From Methylotenera sp. (GTDB lineage Bacteria > Pseudomonadota > Gammaproteobacteria > Burkholderiales > Methylophilaceae), in contig JADGRO010000012.1 of assembly GCA_017880905.1 (NCBI GenBank), positions 1 through 64,000 of the forward strand: a DNA stretch of 64,000 nucleotides, written 5' to 3'. Numbering within the stretch: the first letter of the stretch is position 1; each line of letters begins with the position of its first letter. The translations under genes were made by a program, and so were the position numbers. Below the pieces are notes generated by a model. It had not been told where the DNA came from. It saw nothing but the letters and a program-made list of their open reading frames with translations, and made no database searches. Of the stretch, positions 7,372 through 15,333 are shown in pieces.

Positions 7372-8523
7372 TTACTTTATTTTCACTGACGTGTCAAAAT
7401 TGCCGTAAGCCAACATTTTTGCAGCAAGTTTTAATAAAGGGTTAACGTAGCGATTACGATGTTTAAACAAAATATGTGTTTGCTCTAAGCTTGCGCCTAA
7501 ACTCAATTTAGTTTTATAAGCAGCTTGCCCGCTTTGTAGTGTATGGAAGCCATCGCGGATGCACATATGAATATTGTGAAGCCAGCTTAACGAATACAAA
7601 TTAACTTGGTGACTAAACGAATAATCTAGGCCAATATATTTATCCACCAATACGCCGTTTCCATGCAGTAAGCAATTGAATCCAATTAGTTTATCTTGCA
7701 TAAAATAGAGCACAAAACGACATTGATTTGGCATTAATTCGGCTAAAGATTTAAAAAAATCCAAAGTAAGTTTTTCAAATTTGAGCTTACTTTTTTCATA
7801 ACAATTTAAGTATAGTTGGTATATTTCTTCAAGATGTGGCGGCAAACCATCATACTCTTCAATACGAAGTTGACTATATCGTCTGAGTTTGCGACGCAAA
7901 CCTTTGCGCGTGCTGTAACTCAAACTAGCAAAATAGGCATCTAAATTTTTAAAATGAATTGCATTTTTCGCAACTGGCATATTCTCTACGCTGCTAAAAC
8001 CATGGTTTGAAAAAAGTGTTTGTAATCTTGCTACATCACTTGTTAATATATCCTTGAAAGCTAGCACATTAGCGCCTTCCAGCTGAGCTACTTCCTCTAA
8101 TTTTTCATATAACCGTGCAATTATCTCAGCATCAAGTGCTGAATCTTTTAAAAAACCTATCTGTGCAGAATCAGTAACTGGGGAACCTACACATAGCAAG
8201 CGTAAAGTCATTAAATTTGGCAGCACTTTATTAAGTAAGCTGGTAAAAACTTTCATACGACCTTGTACCAGAGTGTCTAAGGCATAATCAGTGATGAAGA
8301 TGGGCGCGATGAGTACCACTGTTCCTGCAGTGGAAATCGTTATGTAGCCCGTCTTAAAGCCTTCCACGTGGCCTAAATCAAACGCCAAATGGTAGTGGTA
8401 ACCTTCTAGAGATTGCGGTAATAGGCGTTGCCAAACAGATTCATCGTGTTGAGTTGCCGCATAGGTAAAATGCGCTTGAAAGCGGGATGGTTGTATCTGA
8501 TCGTGCGGAATAGCAAGCTCCAT
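7372..8523 (-). CDS. FemAB/GNAT-like acyl- or aminoacyl-transferase
   Basis: A 383-residue soluble protein resembling the two-GNAT-fold FemAB/BioF2-like acetyltransferases. The second half shows the usual pattern: K-G-L-R-R-K-L-R-R near residue 208, then a core strand C-R-F-V-L-Y-F-M-Q-D-K-L-I-G-F-N, then Y-K-T-K-L-S-L-G near the C-terminus, where FemAB-like proteins have a conserved K-x-x-x-G. It starts at ATG 8523, which overlaps the ketoacyl synthase stop by one base (TAATG), so translation is coupled. With an acyl carrier protein and an aminotransferase in the same operon, an N-acyl transfer from acyl-ACP to an amine is a reasonable hypothesis. The sequence alone does not prove it. Confidence 0.7.
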   Translation of the reverse strand: MELAIPHDQIQPSRFQAHFTYAATQHDESVWQRLLPQSLEGYHYHLAFDLGHVEGFKTGYITISTAGTVVLIAPIFITDYALDTLVQGRMKVFTSLLNKVLPNLMTLRLLCVGSPVTDSAQIGFLKDSALDAEIIARLYEKLEEVAQLEGANVLAFKDILTSDVARLQTLFSNHGFSSVENMPVAKNAIHFKNLDAYFASLSYSTRKGLRRKLRRYSQLRIEEYDGLPPHLEEIYQLYLNCYEKSKLKFEKLTLDFFKSLAELMPNQCRFVLYFMQDKLIGFNCLLHGNGVLVDKYIGLDYSFSHQVNLYSLSWLHNIHMCIRDGFHTLQSGQAAYKTKLSLGASLEQTHILFKHRNRYVNPLLKLAAKMLAYGNFDTSVKIK

Positions 8524-9776
8524 TAACTATTTACTTTTTTTAAAATTAGTGCAGCGCCTGTCCCACCAAATGCAAACGAATTCGTCATGACATATTCAAG
8601 CTTGGGTAAAACTTTAGCTTTATTGGGCACATAGTCAAGATCGCACGCCGCATCTGGCTGTTTAAGATTAATCGTTGGCGGCAAAGTATTGGCATTCAAA
8701 GCAAGCACAGTGATTACTGTCTCTAACGCACCAGCAGCACCCATCAAATGACCATGCATAGACTTGGTAGAACTCACGCTTAAATGATAGGCATGATCGC
8801 CGAATACTTTTTTAATTGCATTGGTTTCCGTAATATCATTAAGTTGCGTACCAGTGCCGTGCGCGTTGATATACTGAATGGCATTTGGCGGCAGGTTTGC
8901 ATCTGTCAGCGCAGCTTGTATAGTCGCCGCCTGGCCATTGACCGACGGTTGCGTAATATGGCCACTATCGTTTGCAGAGCCATAACCCGCAATCTCTGCC
9001 AAAATAGTTGCTCCGCGGGCTGTTGCATGCTCATAAGATTCTAATACTAGCATAGCAGCGCCCTCACCTAACACTAAACCGGTGCGGTCAGCCGAAAATG
9101 GTTTGCATGAGCGACTGGCGTTTTCGATATCTTCATCAGCCAATGTTCTTAGGGCTTCCCATGCTTTAATTGTTCCGAAAGTTAAAAGCGCTTCTGCTCC
9201 TCCTGCTAGCATTACGTCTGTATAACCATGCTGTATCAACCTAGCCGCTTCGCCTATCGCTACCGCTGAAGATGAACAAGCGGTAGAAAAAGTTTGGTTT
9301 GGCCCTATGAGTTTATACTCCAGCGCAATCGCCGAGGCAGCCGCATTGTTCATCCCCATCAGTACGGTAAATGGTTTAAGACGACTTGCCCCATCCTTAT
9401 AAAGCCGAACGTAACCTTCTTCAATCGAATGTGAACTACCCATACCAGTACCGAAATAAATGCCCATACGGGGTTTGAGTGTATCATTTATTGTTAAACC
9501 TGCATTCTTAACCGCCTCAATACTAGTATGCAAACCTAATTGGCTTGTGCGGTCAAGCATTGAGTACGCGTGCTTTGTAAAGTGCTGTGCTGGATCAAAT
9601 TGTGATTGGGCCGCAATTTTGCAATCGAGTTGATCAACAAACGAAGCATCAAGACGCTTGATGCCAGAAACGCCCCGAAATGCTTGTTCGCTTAGTGCAG
9701 GCAGTCCATTGCCGATAGGTGAAACCACGCCCATGCCAGTAATGACGACACGGTGACGCTGGCTCATACTGCGCAT
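8523..9776 (-). CDS. Beta-ketoacyl-ACP synthase, FabF type
   Basis: A 417-residue condensing enzyme of full FabF length with the complete triad: Cys167 in T-A-C-S-S-S, His306 in N-A-H-G-T-G-T, and His343 in the K-S-M-H-G-H-L-M-G segment. It performs Claisen condensation of malonyl-ACP with an acyl primer. The position between a dedicated acyl carrier protein and a FemAB-like transferase, without local ketoreductase or dehydratase genes, points to a specialised synthase that borrows housekeeping FabG/FabZ or leaves the keto group in place. Starts at ATG 9776 (MRSMSQ) or the internal ATG three codons later are both possible. This is a second-copy enzyme outside any fab cluster. Confidence 0.9.
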   Translation of the reverse strand: MRSMSQRHRVVITGMGVVSPIGNGLPALSEQAFRGVSGIKRLDASFVDQLDCKIAAQSQFDPAQHFTKHAYSMLDRTSQLGLHTSIEAVKNAGLTINDTLKPRMGIYFGTGMGSSHSIEEGYVRLYKDGASRLKPFTVLMGMNNAAASAIALEYKLIGPNQTFSTACSSSAVAIGEAARLIQHGYTDVMLAGGAEALLTFGTIKAWEALRTLADEDIENASRSCKPFSADRTGLVLGEGAAMLVLESYEHATARGATILAEIAGYGSANDSGHITQPSVNGQAATIQAALTDANLPPNAIQYINAHGTGTQLNDITETNAIKKVFGDHAYHLSVSSTKSMHGHLMGAAGALETVITVLALNANTLPPTINLKQPDAACDLDYVPNKAKVLPKLEYVMTNSFAFGGTGAALILKKVNS

Positions 9777-9792
9777 TATTGTTGCTACCGTC

Positions 9793-10050
9793 TTAAGAAC
9801 TTTGGGCGACGATGAGTTTATGCACCAGTGCAGTTACATCTTGTAGCGTCTCAATTTGCACTTGATCGTTTGGCACTTTGATTTTAAAGTGGTCTTCCGC
9901 GTTGAAAATTAAATCAAAAGTATCAAGCGAATCTAAGCCCAATTCGGTTAAATTACTTTCCGCAGTAATCGTATTAACGTCGATTTCCATTTTATCAGCA
10001 ATCATTTTTGCTAACACTTTTGAAATTTCATCTAAGCTGGGTACTGACAT
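9793..10050 (-). CDS. Acyl carrier protein
   Basis: An 85-residue acidic four-helix carrier protein. Ser41 in G-L-D-S-L-D is the 4'-phosphopantetheine attachment site. A good ribosome binding site (AAGGA) lies 8 nt before ATG 10050. The sequence differs from housekeeping AcpP (L-I-F-N-A-E-D-H-F in helix II), which indicates a dedicated carrier for the pathway. The ketoacyl synthase gene follows after 16 bp and the hydrolase gene precedes it by 16 bp. Its partners are probably the ketoacyl synthase, the FemAB-like transferase and perhaps the desaturases encoded upstream. Confidence 0.93.
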   Translation of the reverse strand: MSVPSLDEISKVLAKMIADKMEIDVNTITAESNLTELGLDSLDTFDLIFNAEDHFKIKVPNDQVQIETLQDVTALVHKLIVAQSS

Positions 10051-10066
10051 TAGTTAAATCCTTATG

Positions 10067-10984
10067 CTAATGGGCTGGCACAACATCTACCAACGCCAGT
10101 TTGTGTACTTGCTCTTTGCAAAAACGTGCGGTACGTTTCGCCACATCGTCTTTGCGCTTATCTAGAGTAAGCACGTGATAGGTGTCGTCCACAAAAAAAG
10201 TTTCTACGATTTTTGATGCGATATTAGCTTGAGTATAATGCGCATTTTTTAAACTCGCCATATCGTCTTCAGTAGAGTGTACGATTAAAGTTGGTGAAAC
10301 TACTTCTTTTAGCGATTTTTTGGTTGCCTTAATCATGCGCACACTTTCTAAAATCACTGTGGCTGGTGTTTTAAAATAGCCTATTTTATCGGCCGCCTGA
10401 TTATCCCGATTCTCTAAAATAGCATGCACCAAAGCACGCGTACGCTCATCTTTAATGCCATACGGTGCAGTTTCTTCCCATTGCAAAAAGTATTTTAAAG
10501 GGGAGTAGAGTACTATGGGCAACAAAACTTTTCGCTTGAACTTTGATACGTTCCAGCCATCATAAAAAAATGTAGTGGAAAGTAAAATAACGCCTGCGAC
10601 TTGGTTTTTTCTTTTTGCTGCTACCAATAGAGCAATTAGTGCCCCCATAGAAAGTCCAGCAATAAACACATGCTCGCATTCTTCTTTTAGCGCGTCAAAC
10701 GCTACTTCAATAGATTTGTACCAATCAAGCCATTTGGTCTTGGTTAAGGCTTCAATAGTAGAGCAATGTCCTGCCATCTCGGGACATGCGACTGTGAAAC
10801 CTTGTCTAGCAATCACTTTGCCAAACTGTTTCATTTCTGTTGGTGTACCGGTTAAGCCATGAATCAGTAACACCCCCACTTTACCTTTGCGTTCGATGAA
10901 CCCAACTGATCCTAACAGTACATCCATTTTATTTTGCGGCTTTTCTGTCACTTCAGCTTCTTTCATTTGTATATGTTGTTTCAT
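10067..10984 (-). CDS. Alpha/beta hydrolase (carboxylesterase/thioesterase-like)
   Basis: A 305-residue alpha/beta-hydrolase of the serine aminopeptidase/monoacylglycerol lipase (Hydrolase_4) type. The oxyanion segment is H-G-L-T-G near residue 42, the nucleophile is Ser112 in G-L-S-M-G, the acid is in S-T-E-D-D near residue 240, and the catalytic His is in D-T-Y-H-V near residue 268. There is no signal peptide, so it is cytoplasmic. It starts inside the end of the half-EamA gene (ATGA overlap at 10984-10981) and precedes the ACP gene. In an acyl-ACP pathway it could release or hydrolyse acyl chains. An editing thioesterase is the simplest guess. Confidence 0.85.
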   Translation of the reverse strand: MKQHIQMKEAEVTEKPQNKMDVLLGSVGFIERKGKVGVLLIHGLTGTPTEMKQFGKVIARQGFTVACPEMAGHCSTIEALTKTKWLDWYKSIEVAFDALKEECEHVFIAGLSMGALIALLVAAKRKNQVAGVILLSTTFFYDGWNVSKFKRKVLLPIVLYSPLKYFLQWEETAPYGIKDERTRALVHAILENRDNQAADKIGYFKTPATVILESVRMIKATKKSLKEVVSPTLIVHSTEDDMASLKNAHYTQANIASKIVETFFVDDTYHVLTLDKRKDDVAKRTARFCKEQVHKLALVDVVPAH

Positions 10985-11367
10985 GCGTAGTCGCCACCCA
11001 CAAAAATCATTCCCGTGATGATGAGTGTCACGCCTAGCCAGCGCTTGCTGCTGACGTGTTCTTTTAAAAACCAGGCTGAGGCCAGTAATATAAAAATATT
11101 ACTAGCACTAGAAAGCGGCGCAGCAATATTAAGTGGTGTAATCGACAAAAAAGCCAGCCAAACAATGGCCTCAAGCACCACCGCAATCCCACCCATGGTA
11201 ATGTCTTTAGAAGATAAAGCTCGTTTACAGTTCGCCCAATACCCCCCCCAGCCTGGCAAAGGTGATGCGGCAAAGTTATTCATGCCTTTTTTAAATAAGA
11301 TATTACCTAGCGTATCAAGCACCATTGCAATACCAAACAAACTAACTGATTTTAAACTTAGTAACAT
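10981..11367 (-). CDS. Half-size EamA/SMR-type four-helix membrane protein (ArnE-like)
   Basis: A 128-residue protein with four hydrophobic helices. It has G-N-I-L-F-K-K-G-M in helix 1, where SMR/ArnE proteins have a similar K-x-G motif, and W-F-L-K-E-H-V-S-S-K-R-W-L-G-V between helices 3 and 4. It matches the size of ArnF and is clearly not a full ten-helix EamA transporter. Stop and start codons overlap the hydrolase gene downstream (ATGA), and the arginase-fold gene ends 2 bp before its start, so it is firmly within the operon. It is probably the partner of the second half-EamA protein at the operon's end. Confidence 0.8.
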   Translation of the reverse strand: MLLSLKSVSLFGIAMVLDTLGNILFKKGMNNFAASPLPGWGGYWANCKRALSSKDITMGGIAVVLEAIVWLAFLSITPLNIAAPLSSASNIFILLASAWFLKEHVSSKRWLGVTLIITGMIFVGGDYA

Positions 11368-11369
11368 AA

Positions 11370-12248
11370 TTAGCTAAATCCCAGAGAATTTGCTAATTTT
11401 GAATTGGCTATGCTATTGATTTCACTTGCTTTTTTATGAGAGTTCATGCATAAAGCATTCGCAGGGCGATCTAAAAATGAACCTATCCATTTTAGCGGTG
11501 AATTAAATAGTGGCGGCGAGTAGTCCCCCACCGAGTCAGCGCCCACAATCACATGCACTTCTCTAATTGATTGAATACAGGCCAGTACTGTTTCCAAAGG
11601 CAGTGTGCCTTGTTCCCAATTGGTGACAGCATCTTGGCTACGCAGACAGTCTTTATCTACGCTTATGTAGACTCTCTCGGTAGGAATCGCTTCCAAAATT
11701 TCTTGAACTCCCGCCTTTAAGCTCTGTTTTAGCTTAGATTCGAGGCGTATGGATTGCTGCTGAATTTTTGCTTCTACCAAAGTATAAGGCAACAGCACAA
11801 TTTTTTTATTTTCGTAGCTTTCAACATCGCCACTATTAAACTTTTTTCCCGCTAAATCGCCATTCTCTAGCCCAACTATCACAATACGCTCCACTTGTGG
11901 TAGACGTGCCGCTGCGTATACCCAAGTGCCACAATGGTATTTGTGTGGAGGGGGCATCCAATCTGGATGATTATCAAACAATACCAGTGTAAGCGGGGTT
12001 TGGTGTTGCTCAAGCAGCGCAAGCGTTAAATGATGAAAATCACCAGACCCTAACAAAGTAAATTGGCTCTTATCTTGTAATTGCATCGCCGCACTGATTT
12101 TTTTATAGCATTGTGGACTACACCACAAGCGGATTGCACGTTGAAAAGGCATCATTGATTTGACTGTAAGTTTAGCGCGAAATTGCTGCAAAAAATCGGC
12201 TTGTGCAGTCACACTTTTATCAAAATCGAATACGGTAATACCGTTCAT
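11370..12248 (-). CDS. Arginase/ureohydrolase-fold protein, divergent
   Basis: A 292-residue protein in which all six manganese ligands of the arginase/agmatinase superfamily can be placed: D70-x-H72 in G-S-G-D-F-H-H, D92-x-H94-x-D96 in L-F-D-N-H-P-D-W, and D198-x-D200 in S-V-D-K-D-C. The classic D-P after the last motif is missing and overall similarity to real arginases is low, so the substrate is probably not arginine. Family enzymes hydrolyse a guanidino, formimidoyl or amide C-N bond. The gene lies 8 bp after the class III aminotransferase gene. Together they suggest handling of an amine or guanidine head group. Confidence 0.7.
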   Translation of the reverse strand: MNGITVFDFDKSVTAQADFLQQFRAKLTVKSMMPFQRAIRLWCSPQCYKKISAAMQLQDKSQFTLLGSGDFHHLTLALLEQHQTPLTLVLFDNHPDWMPPPHKYHCGTWVYAAARLPQVERIVIVGLENGDLAGKKFNSGDVESYENKKIVLLPYTLVEAKIQQQSIRLESKLKQSLKAGVQEILEAIPTERVYISVDKDCLRSQDAVTNWEQGTLPLETVLACIQSIREVHVIVGADSVGDYSPPLFNSPLKWIGSFLDRPANALCMNSHKKASEINSIANSKLANSLGFS

Positions 12249-12256
12249 ATCAGCAC

Positions 12257-13630
12257 TTAGTGTGCACCACAGCGTTTTAGCAGGGCCTCAAATAAACGAA
12301 TGCCTAAATCGATTTCTTCATTGGTAATCAACAATGAAGGCGCCAATGTAATCACATTTTTTTGGTAACCGCCGATGTCTAATACCAAGCCATACATTTT
12401 GCCATCGATGTCGATGTCACCTTTCAAGCCCTCGTTAAACATGCGATCTGCCAATACACGGCTTGGCGTGTAGCCATCTTCGGTGCAAAGCTCAATACGC
12501 AAAGCTAGCCCTAAGCCGCTCACATCGCCAACCACTTTCCAACGTGATTTCAGTTCTTGAATGCGTTTTAAAAAGTAAGCGCCGCGTTCACGAATTTGAG
12601 GTTCAAAATCATGCTCTTGCGTCATTTTCATGACTTCAAGCGCCACCGACGTGCCAAGTGGGTTAGAGGCAAACGTCGAATGCGTAGTGCCTGGCGGGAA
12701 TTTCTCAGGATTAATATATTCTTCTTTCGCCCAGATACCGGATAGTGGATTTAGCCCATTAGTAATGGCTTTGCCGAATACGAATATATCCGGCACGATG
12801 CCAAAATTCTCCCATGACCACAATTTACCAGTGCGATAAACGCCCATTTGAATTTCATCAGCCACCAGCAGAATATTGCGTTTTTTGAGACTGGCTTGTA
12901 GCTTTTGCATATAGCCTTCAGGCGGAATAATGTAGCCACCTGTACCTTGTACCGGCTCAATGTAAAACGCGCCGAATTCGCTCTCTTTGGCTTTTTCATC
13001 CCAAACCGATTGGTATTCAGTCTCGAATAATTTTTCAAATTCTTTGTGGCAATACGTGTCACAAGTCTCTACTTTCATGTCGTACGGACAGCGGAAGCAA
13101 TATGGATAAGGTACAAAATGTGCGCGGTCAGCAAAGTTACCAAAACGACGACGATAGCGGTAGCTGGAAGTGATGGCAGAAGCACCTAGAGTACGGCCAT
13201 GGTAGCCGCCCATAAAGGCAAATTGATGTGTTTTACCCGTGTGGTTACGCACAACTTTAAGTGAATCTTCTACCGCTTGCGCTCCACCTACATTAAAGTG
13301 TACACGGCCTTTTTCGCCATATTTGTCTTCCATGTATTTGCAGATAATCTCGGCTAAATCAACTTTTTCTTTGTGTAAATATTGGCTGGCAAGCTGTGGC
13401 AATGTATCTACTTGTCTATGTAGCGCGTCATTTAAGCGTTTGTTTTTATAACCAAAATTGACGGCTGAATACCACATTTGCCAGTCCAAATACGGTGTGT
13501 TGTTTTCATCAAACAAAAAACTGCCTTGGCAATTTTCAAATACTTTGGGCGGATCTGCATAATTTACCGTATCGCCATGTGAGCAATATTTGTTGTTTTT
13601 ATCTAAAATTTCGATGATTTTGGTATCCAT
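12257..13630 (-). CDS. Class III PLP-dependent aminotransferase
   Basis: A 457-residue fold-type I aminotransferase of the ornithine/4-aminobutyrate/diaminobutyrate group. The PLP lysine is Lys287 in F-G-K-A-I-T-N-G. The cofactor-binding Asp258 lies in V-A-D-E-I-Q, and the phosphate-binding G-G-A-Q-A-V is near residue 115. A four-cysteine pattern, C178-x2-C181-x8-C190-x3-C194, could hold a metal and also occurs in some relatives. The enzyme moves an amino group between an omega-amine and a keto acid or aldehyde. It is the second gene of the nine-gene run, 61 bp after the HAD phosphatase gene. Housekeeping argD or gabT is unlikely in this context. Confidence 0.88.
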   Translation of the reverse strand: MDTKIIEILDKNNKYCSHGDTVNYADPPKVFENCQGSFLFDENNTPYLDWQMWYSAVNFGYKNKRLNDALHRQVDTLPQLASQYLHKEKVDLAEIICKYMEDKYGEKGRVHFNVGGAQAVEDSLKVVRNHTGKTHQFAFMGGYHGRTLGASAITSSYRYRRRFGNFADRAHFVPYPYCFRCPYDMKVETCDTYCHKEFEKLFETEYQSVWDEKAKESEFGAFYIEPVQGTGGYIIPPEGYMQKLQASLKKRNILLVADEIQMGVYRTGKLWSWENFGIVPDIFVFGKAITNGLNPLSGIWAKEEYINPEKFPPGTTHSTFASNPLGTSVALEVMKMTQEHDFEPQIRERGAYFLKRIQELKSRWKVVGDVSGLGLALRIELCTEDGYTPSRVLADRMFNEGLKGDIDIDGKMYGLVLDIGGYQKNVITLAPSLLITNEEIDLGIRLFEALLKRCGAH

Positions 13631-13691
13631 GCAACAACCTTTTACTAATTAATGAACGAATAGCTTGTAGCTTGACTTGCTAGAATTGAAC

Positions 13692-14363
13692 TTAGGCAAG
13701 TAGGCTCGCGCTTTTTTGTGGTGCTTTCTGTGGCCAAGCTTTCACTTTGGCTAAAACGTCGGCAAATGTTTGAAATTTGTGATGAGGGATATTATTTTTT
13801 TCGCAATGCTTAATTAGCGAACCTTTAGCGAACACAACATCGGCACGGCCGGCAAGACAAGCATCCGATTTGCCATCGCCAATCAATACTACAGGACCAC
13901 CTGACTCCAAAGAAAGGTTGCGGGCAACGGCGCATTTGCACGTGCCGTTACCACCATCGCAACCATTTACAAGGTTGGGAAATGTAATATCAATGCCATC
14001 TGGCACAAAATGCAAATGGTTGGCATACACGGGAATATCTGGCATGGCGGCGTTACGCATCGCCACTTTAACCGAGTGATCTAAGCCATCACTTACAATC
14101 GCTACTTTGGCAAATTGGCTAATGTGTTTATAAAAAGGCAAAAAGGTAGCGTCTAACTGAATGCCACGAAAGAAGCCCTCAAGCGTAATGTTGTCGGCTT
14201 TCACCATACGAATTTGCTGAGTCATACATTCAACAGCAGTAATGTCGCCATTTAGCCAAGATTTTTCTGCATCTTCCCAGCTTGGGTCGGCGAAATGCTC
14301 AAGCATGTCGTCTATGGTATCTTTTACTGAAAGTGTACCGTCAAAATCAATAATAAAAAGCAT
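13692..14363 (-). CDS. HAD-family phosphatase (MtnX/PSP-like)
   Basis: A 223-residue haloacid-dehalogenase phosphatase. Motif I is D6-F-D8-G-T-L with nucleophile and acid, motif II is V-S-D-G, and motif III is I-G-D-G-K-S-D. A cysteine-rich insert (N-G-C-D-G-G-N-G-T-C-K-C) follows the cap region and resembles MtnX-like and phosphoserine-phosphatase-like members. It is first in the nine-gene run and lies directly downstream of the conserved direct-repeat regulatory site, with a leader of about 38 nt and a G-A-G-G-A ribosome binding site. It would release phosphate from a small phospho-intermediate, perhaps a phospho-amine or phospho-alcohol in the proposed lipid pathway. Confidence 0.85.
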   Translation of the reverse strand: MLFIIDFDGTLSVKDTIDDMLEHFADPSWEDAEKSWLNGDITAVECMTQQIRMVKADNITLEGFFRGIQLDATFLPFYKHISQFAKVAIVSDGLDHSVKVAMRNAAMPDIPVYANHLHFVPDGIDITFPNLVNGCDGGNGTCKCAVARNLSLESGGPVVLIGDGKSDACLAGRADVVFAKGSLIKHCEKNNIPHHKFQTFADVLAKVKAWPQKAPQKSASLLA

Positions 14364-14407
14364 GAGGCTCCTCTAGTTTTGTGTGGTCATTCAATGTTGC
14401 AGTCGGC

Positions 14408-14441
14408 ATTTTAATGAATCTTGCCTTACAATTTGCTTACG
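14408..14441 (-). promoter_or_regulatory. Response-regulator box and -10 of the nine-gene operon
   Basis: Read on the minus strand, a direct repeat CGTAAG-N5-TGTAAG (14441-14425, period 11 bp) is followed after 11 bp by the -10 TAAAAT (14413-14408). The repeat covers the -35 region and no separate -35 hexamer is visible, as in promoters activated by OmpR-type regulators. The same 18 bases with the same spacing stand before the desaturase genes at 16285-16301. The predicted start is near 14401, giving a 38-nt leader for the HAD gene. Confidence 0.75.
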
Positions 14442-14462
14442 TTGTTCGAGATAAAACCAAAT

Positions 14463-15323
14463 TCAATGCTCCAAAAAACCCAGCGCATGCGGCCATTTGA
14501 TGACATGAACACCGGCAGCCTTTTGTTGCGCTGCAATTTGGTCATGTAGCTCACGCATTTTGCTCCAATGATGTTTTGGCCGGTAATGGTGTTCCGCGTG
14601 ATAGCCATTATTAAACCAAGTAACGTTATATAGCCAGTTATAGCTGCTCACGCCCCACGCAATTGGCACATTGGGGTTGGAACCGTAATGCTCGTAAAAA
14701 CCATTGAGCGAAGAAAGACAGTTACCAAGATAATAAAATGGAATCATAAAGAGCATAAATTTCCAGTTTAGTATGAAGCCAACAATTACCATCGCAATAA
14801 CACAAATAATTTCAAACACGCCAAACCAGGCCAAGCTTGGACTGCGACGTCTAATTTCTTTAAAAATTACCGCCGGGTCATCTCTAAAAAAACTTTTAAA
14901 GGTATAAGCCCACACATTTTCTGGCTGCCCATTTTTTCCATACCGATAGATAGAAAGCCAATCGACTGTGTCACCCTTTTCATCTGGTAAATCGCTATTT
15001 CCTGTGTGATGGCGGCGATGTACGTTATCGTAGAAAGTCTGTGAAAACACCATGGTAAGCGATTGCATAAAACTAAAGGTTCGGTTTAAAAAGCGTGATT
15101 TAAAATAAACATTGTGAATAAAAAAGTGCGCCACGCTATTGATGTTCCAAGAAATACTCACTGCATAAATAAGACCTAGGATGATATTGGCCCACCACGG
15201 TAACGAGGGGAAAAGTACGAACATCGTTATCAGGTAGCAAAAATGCGCGACACCAGCCAATGCTGGCAATATATCCCAGTAAGAATGCGCGAATATCAAA
15301 CGTTTAGATTTTTCATTAGCCAT
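14463..15323 (-). CDS. Membrane fatty acid desaturase (copy 1)
   Basis: A 286-residue membrane di-iron desaturase/hydroxylase with hydrophobic segments and three histidine clusters: H66-F-F-I-H70, H102-R-R-H-H106, and Y-H-A-E-H-H near residue 250. These eight or more His residues hold the di-iron centre. Copy 2 lies 10 bp upstream and is close in length and sequence (shared N-I-N-S-V-x-H, D-D-P near the middle, N-G-Y-H-A-E-H-H-Y-R-P), so the pair arose by tandem duplication. The substrate could be a phospholipid acyl chain or the acyl group on the dedicated ACP. It is under the shared response-regulator site upstream of copy 2. Confidence 0.88.
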   Translation of the reverse strand: MANEKSKRLIFAHSYWDILPALAGVAHFCYLITMFVLFPSLPWWANIILGLIYAVSISWNINSVAHFFIHNVYFKSRFLNRTFSFMQSLTMVFSQTFYDNVHRRHHTGNSDLPDEKGDTVDWLSIYRYGKNGQPENVWAYTFKSFFRDDPAVIFKEIRRRSPSLAWFGVFEIICVIAMVIVGFILNWKFMLFMIPFYYLGNCLSSLNGFYEHYGSNPNVPIAWGVSSYNWLYNVTWFNNGYHAEHHYRPKHHWSKMRELHDQIAAQQKAAGVHVIKWPHALGFLEH

Positions 15324-15333
15324 CTTTTATTTT

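Noticed and set aside
11015-11377. A 120-residue open frame opposite the half-EamA gene
   Set aside because: It lies antisense to a gene with clear helices, has no ribosome binding site, and its protein shows no family pattern.
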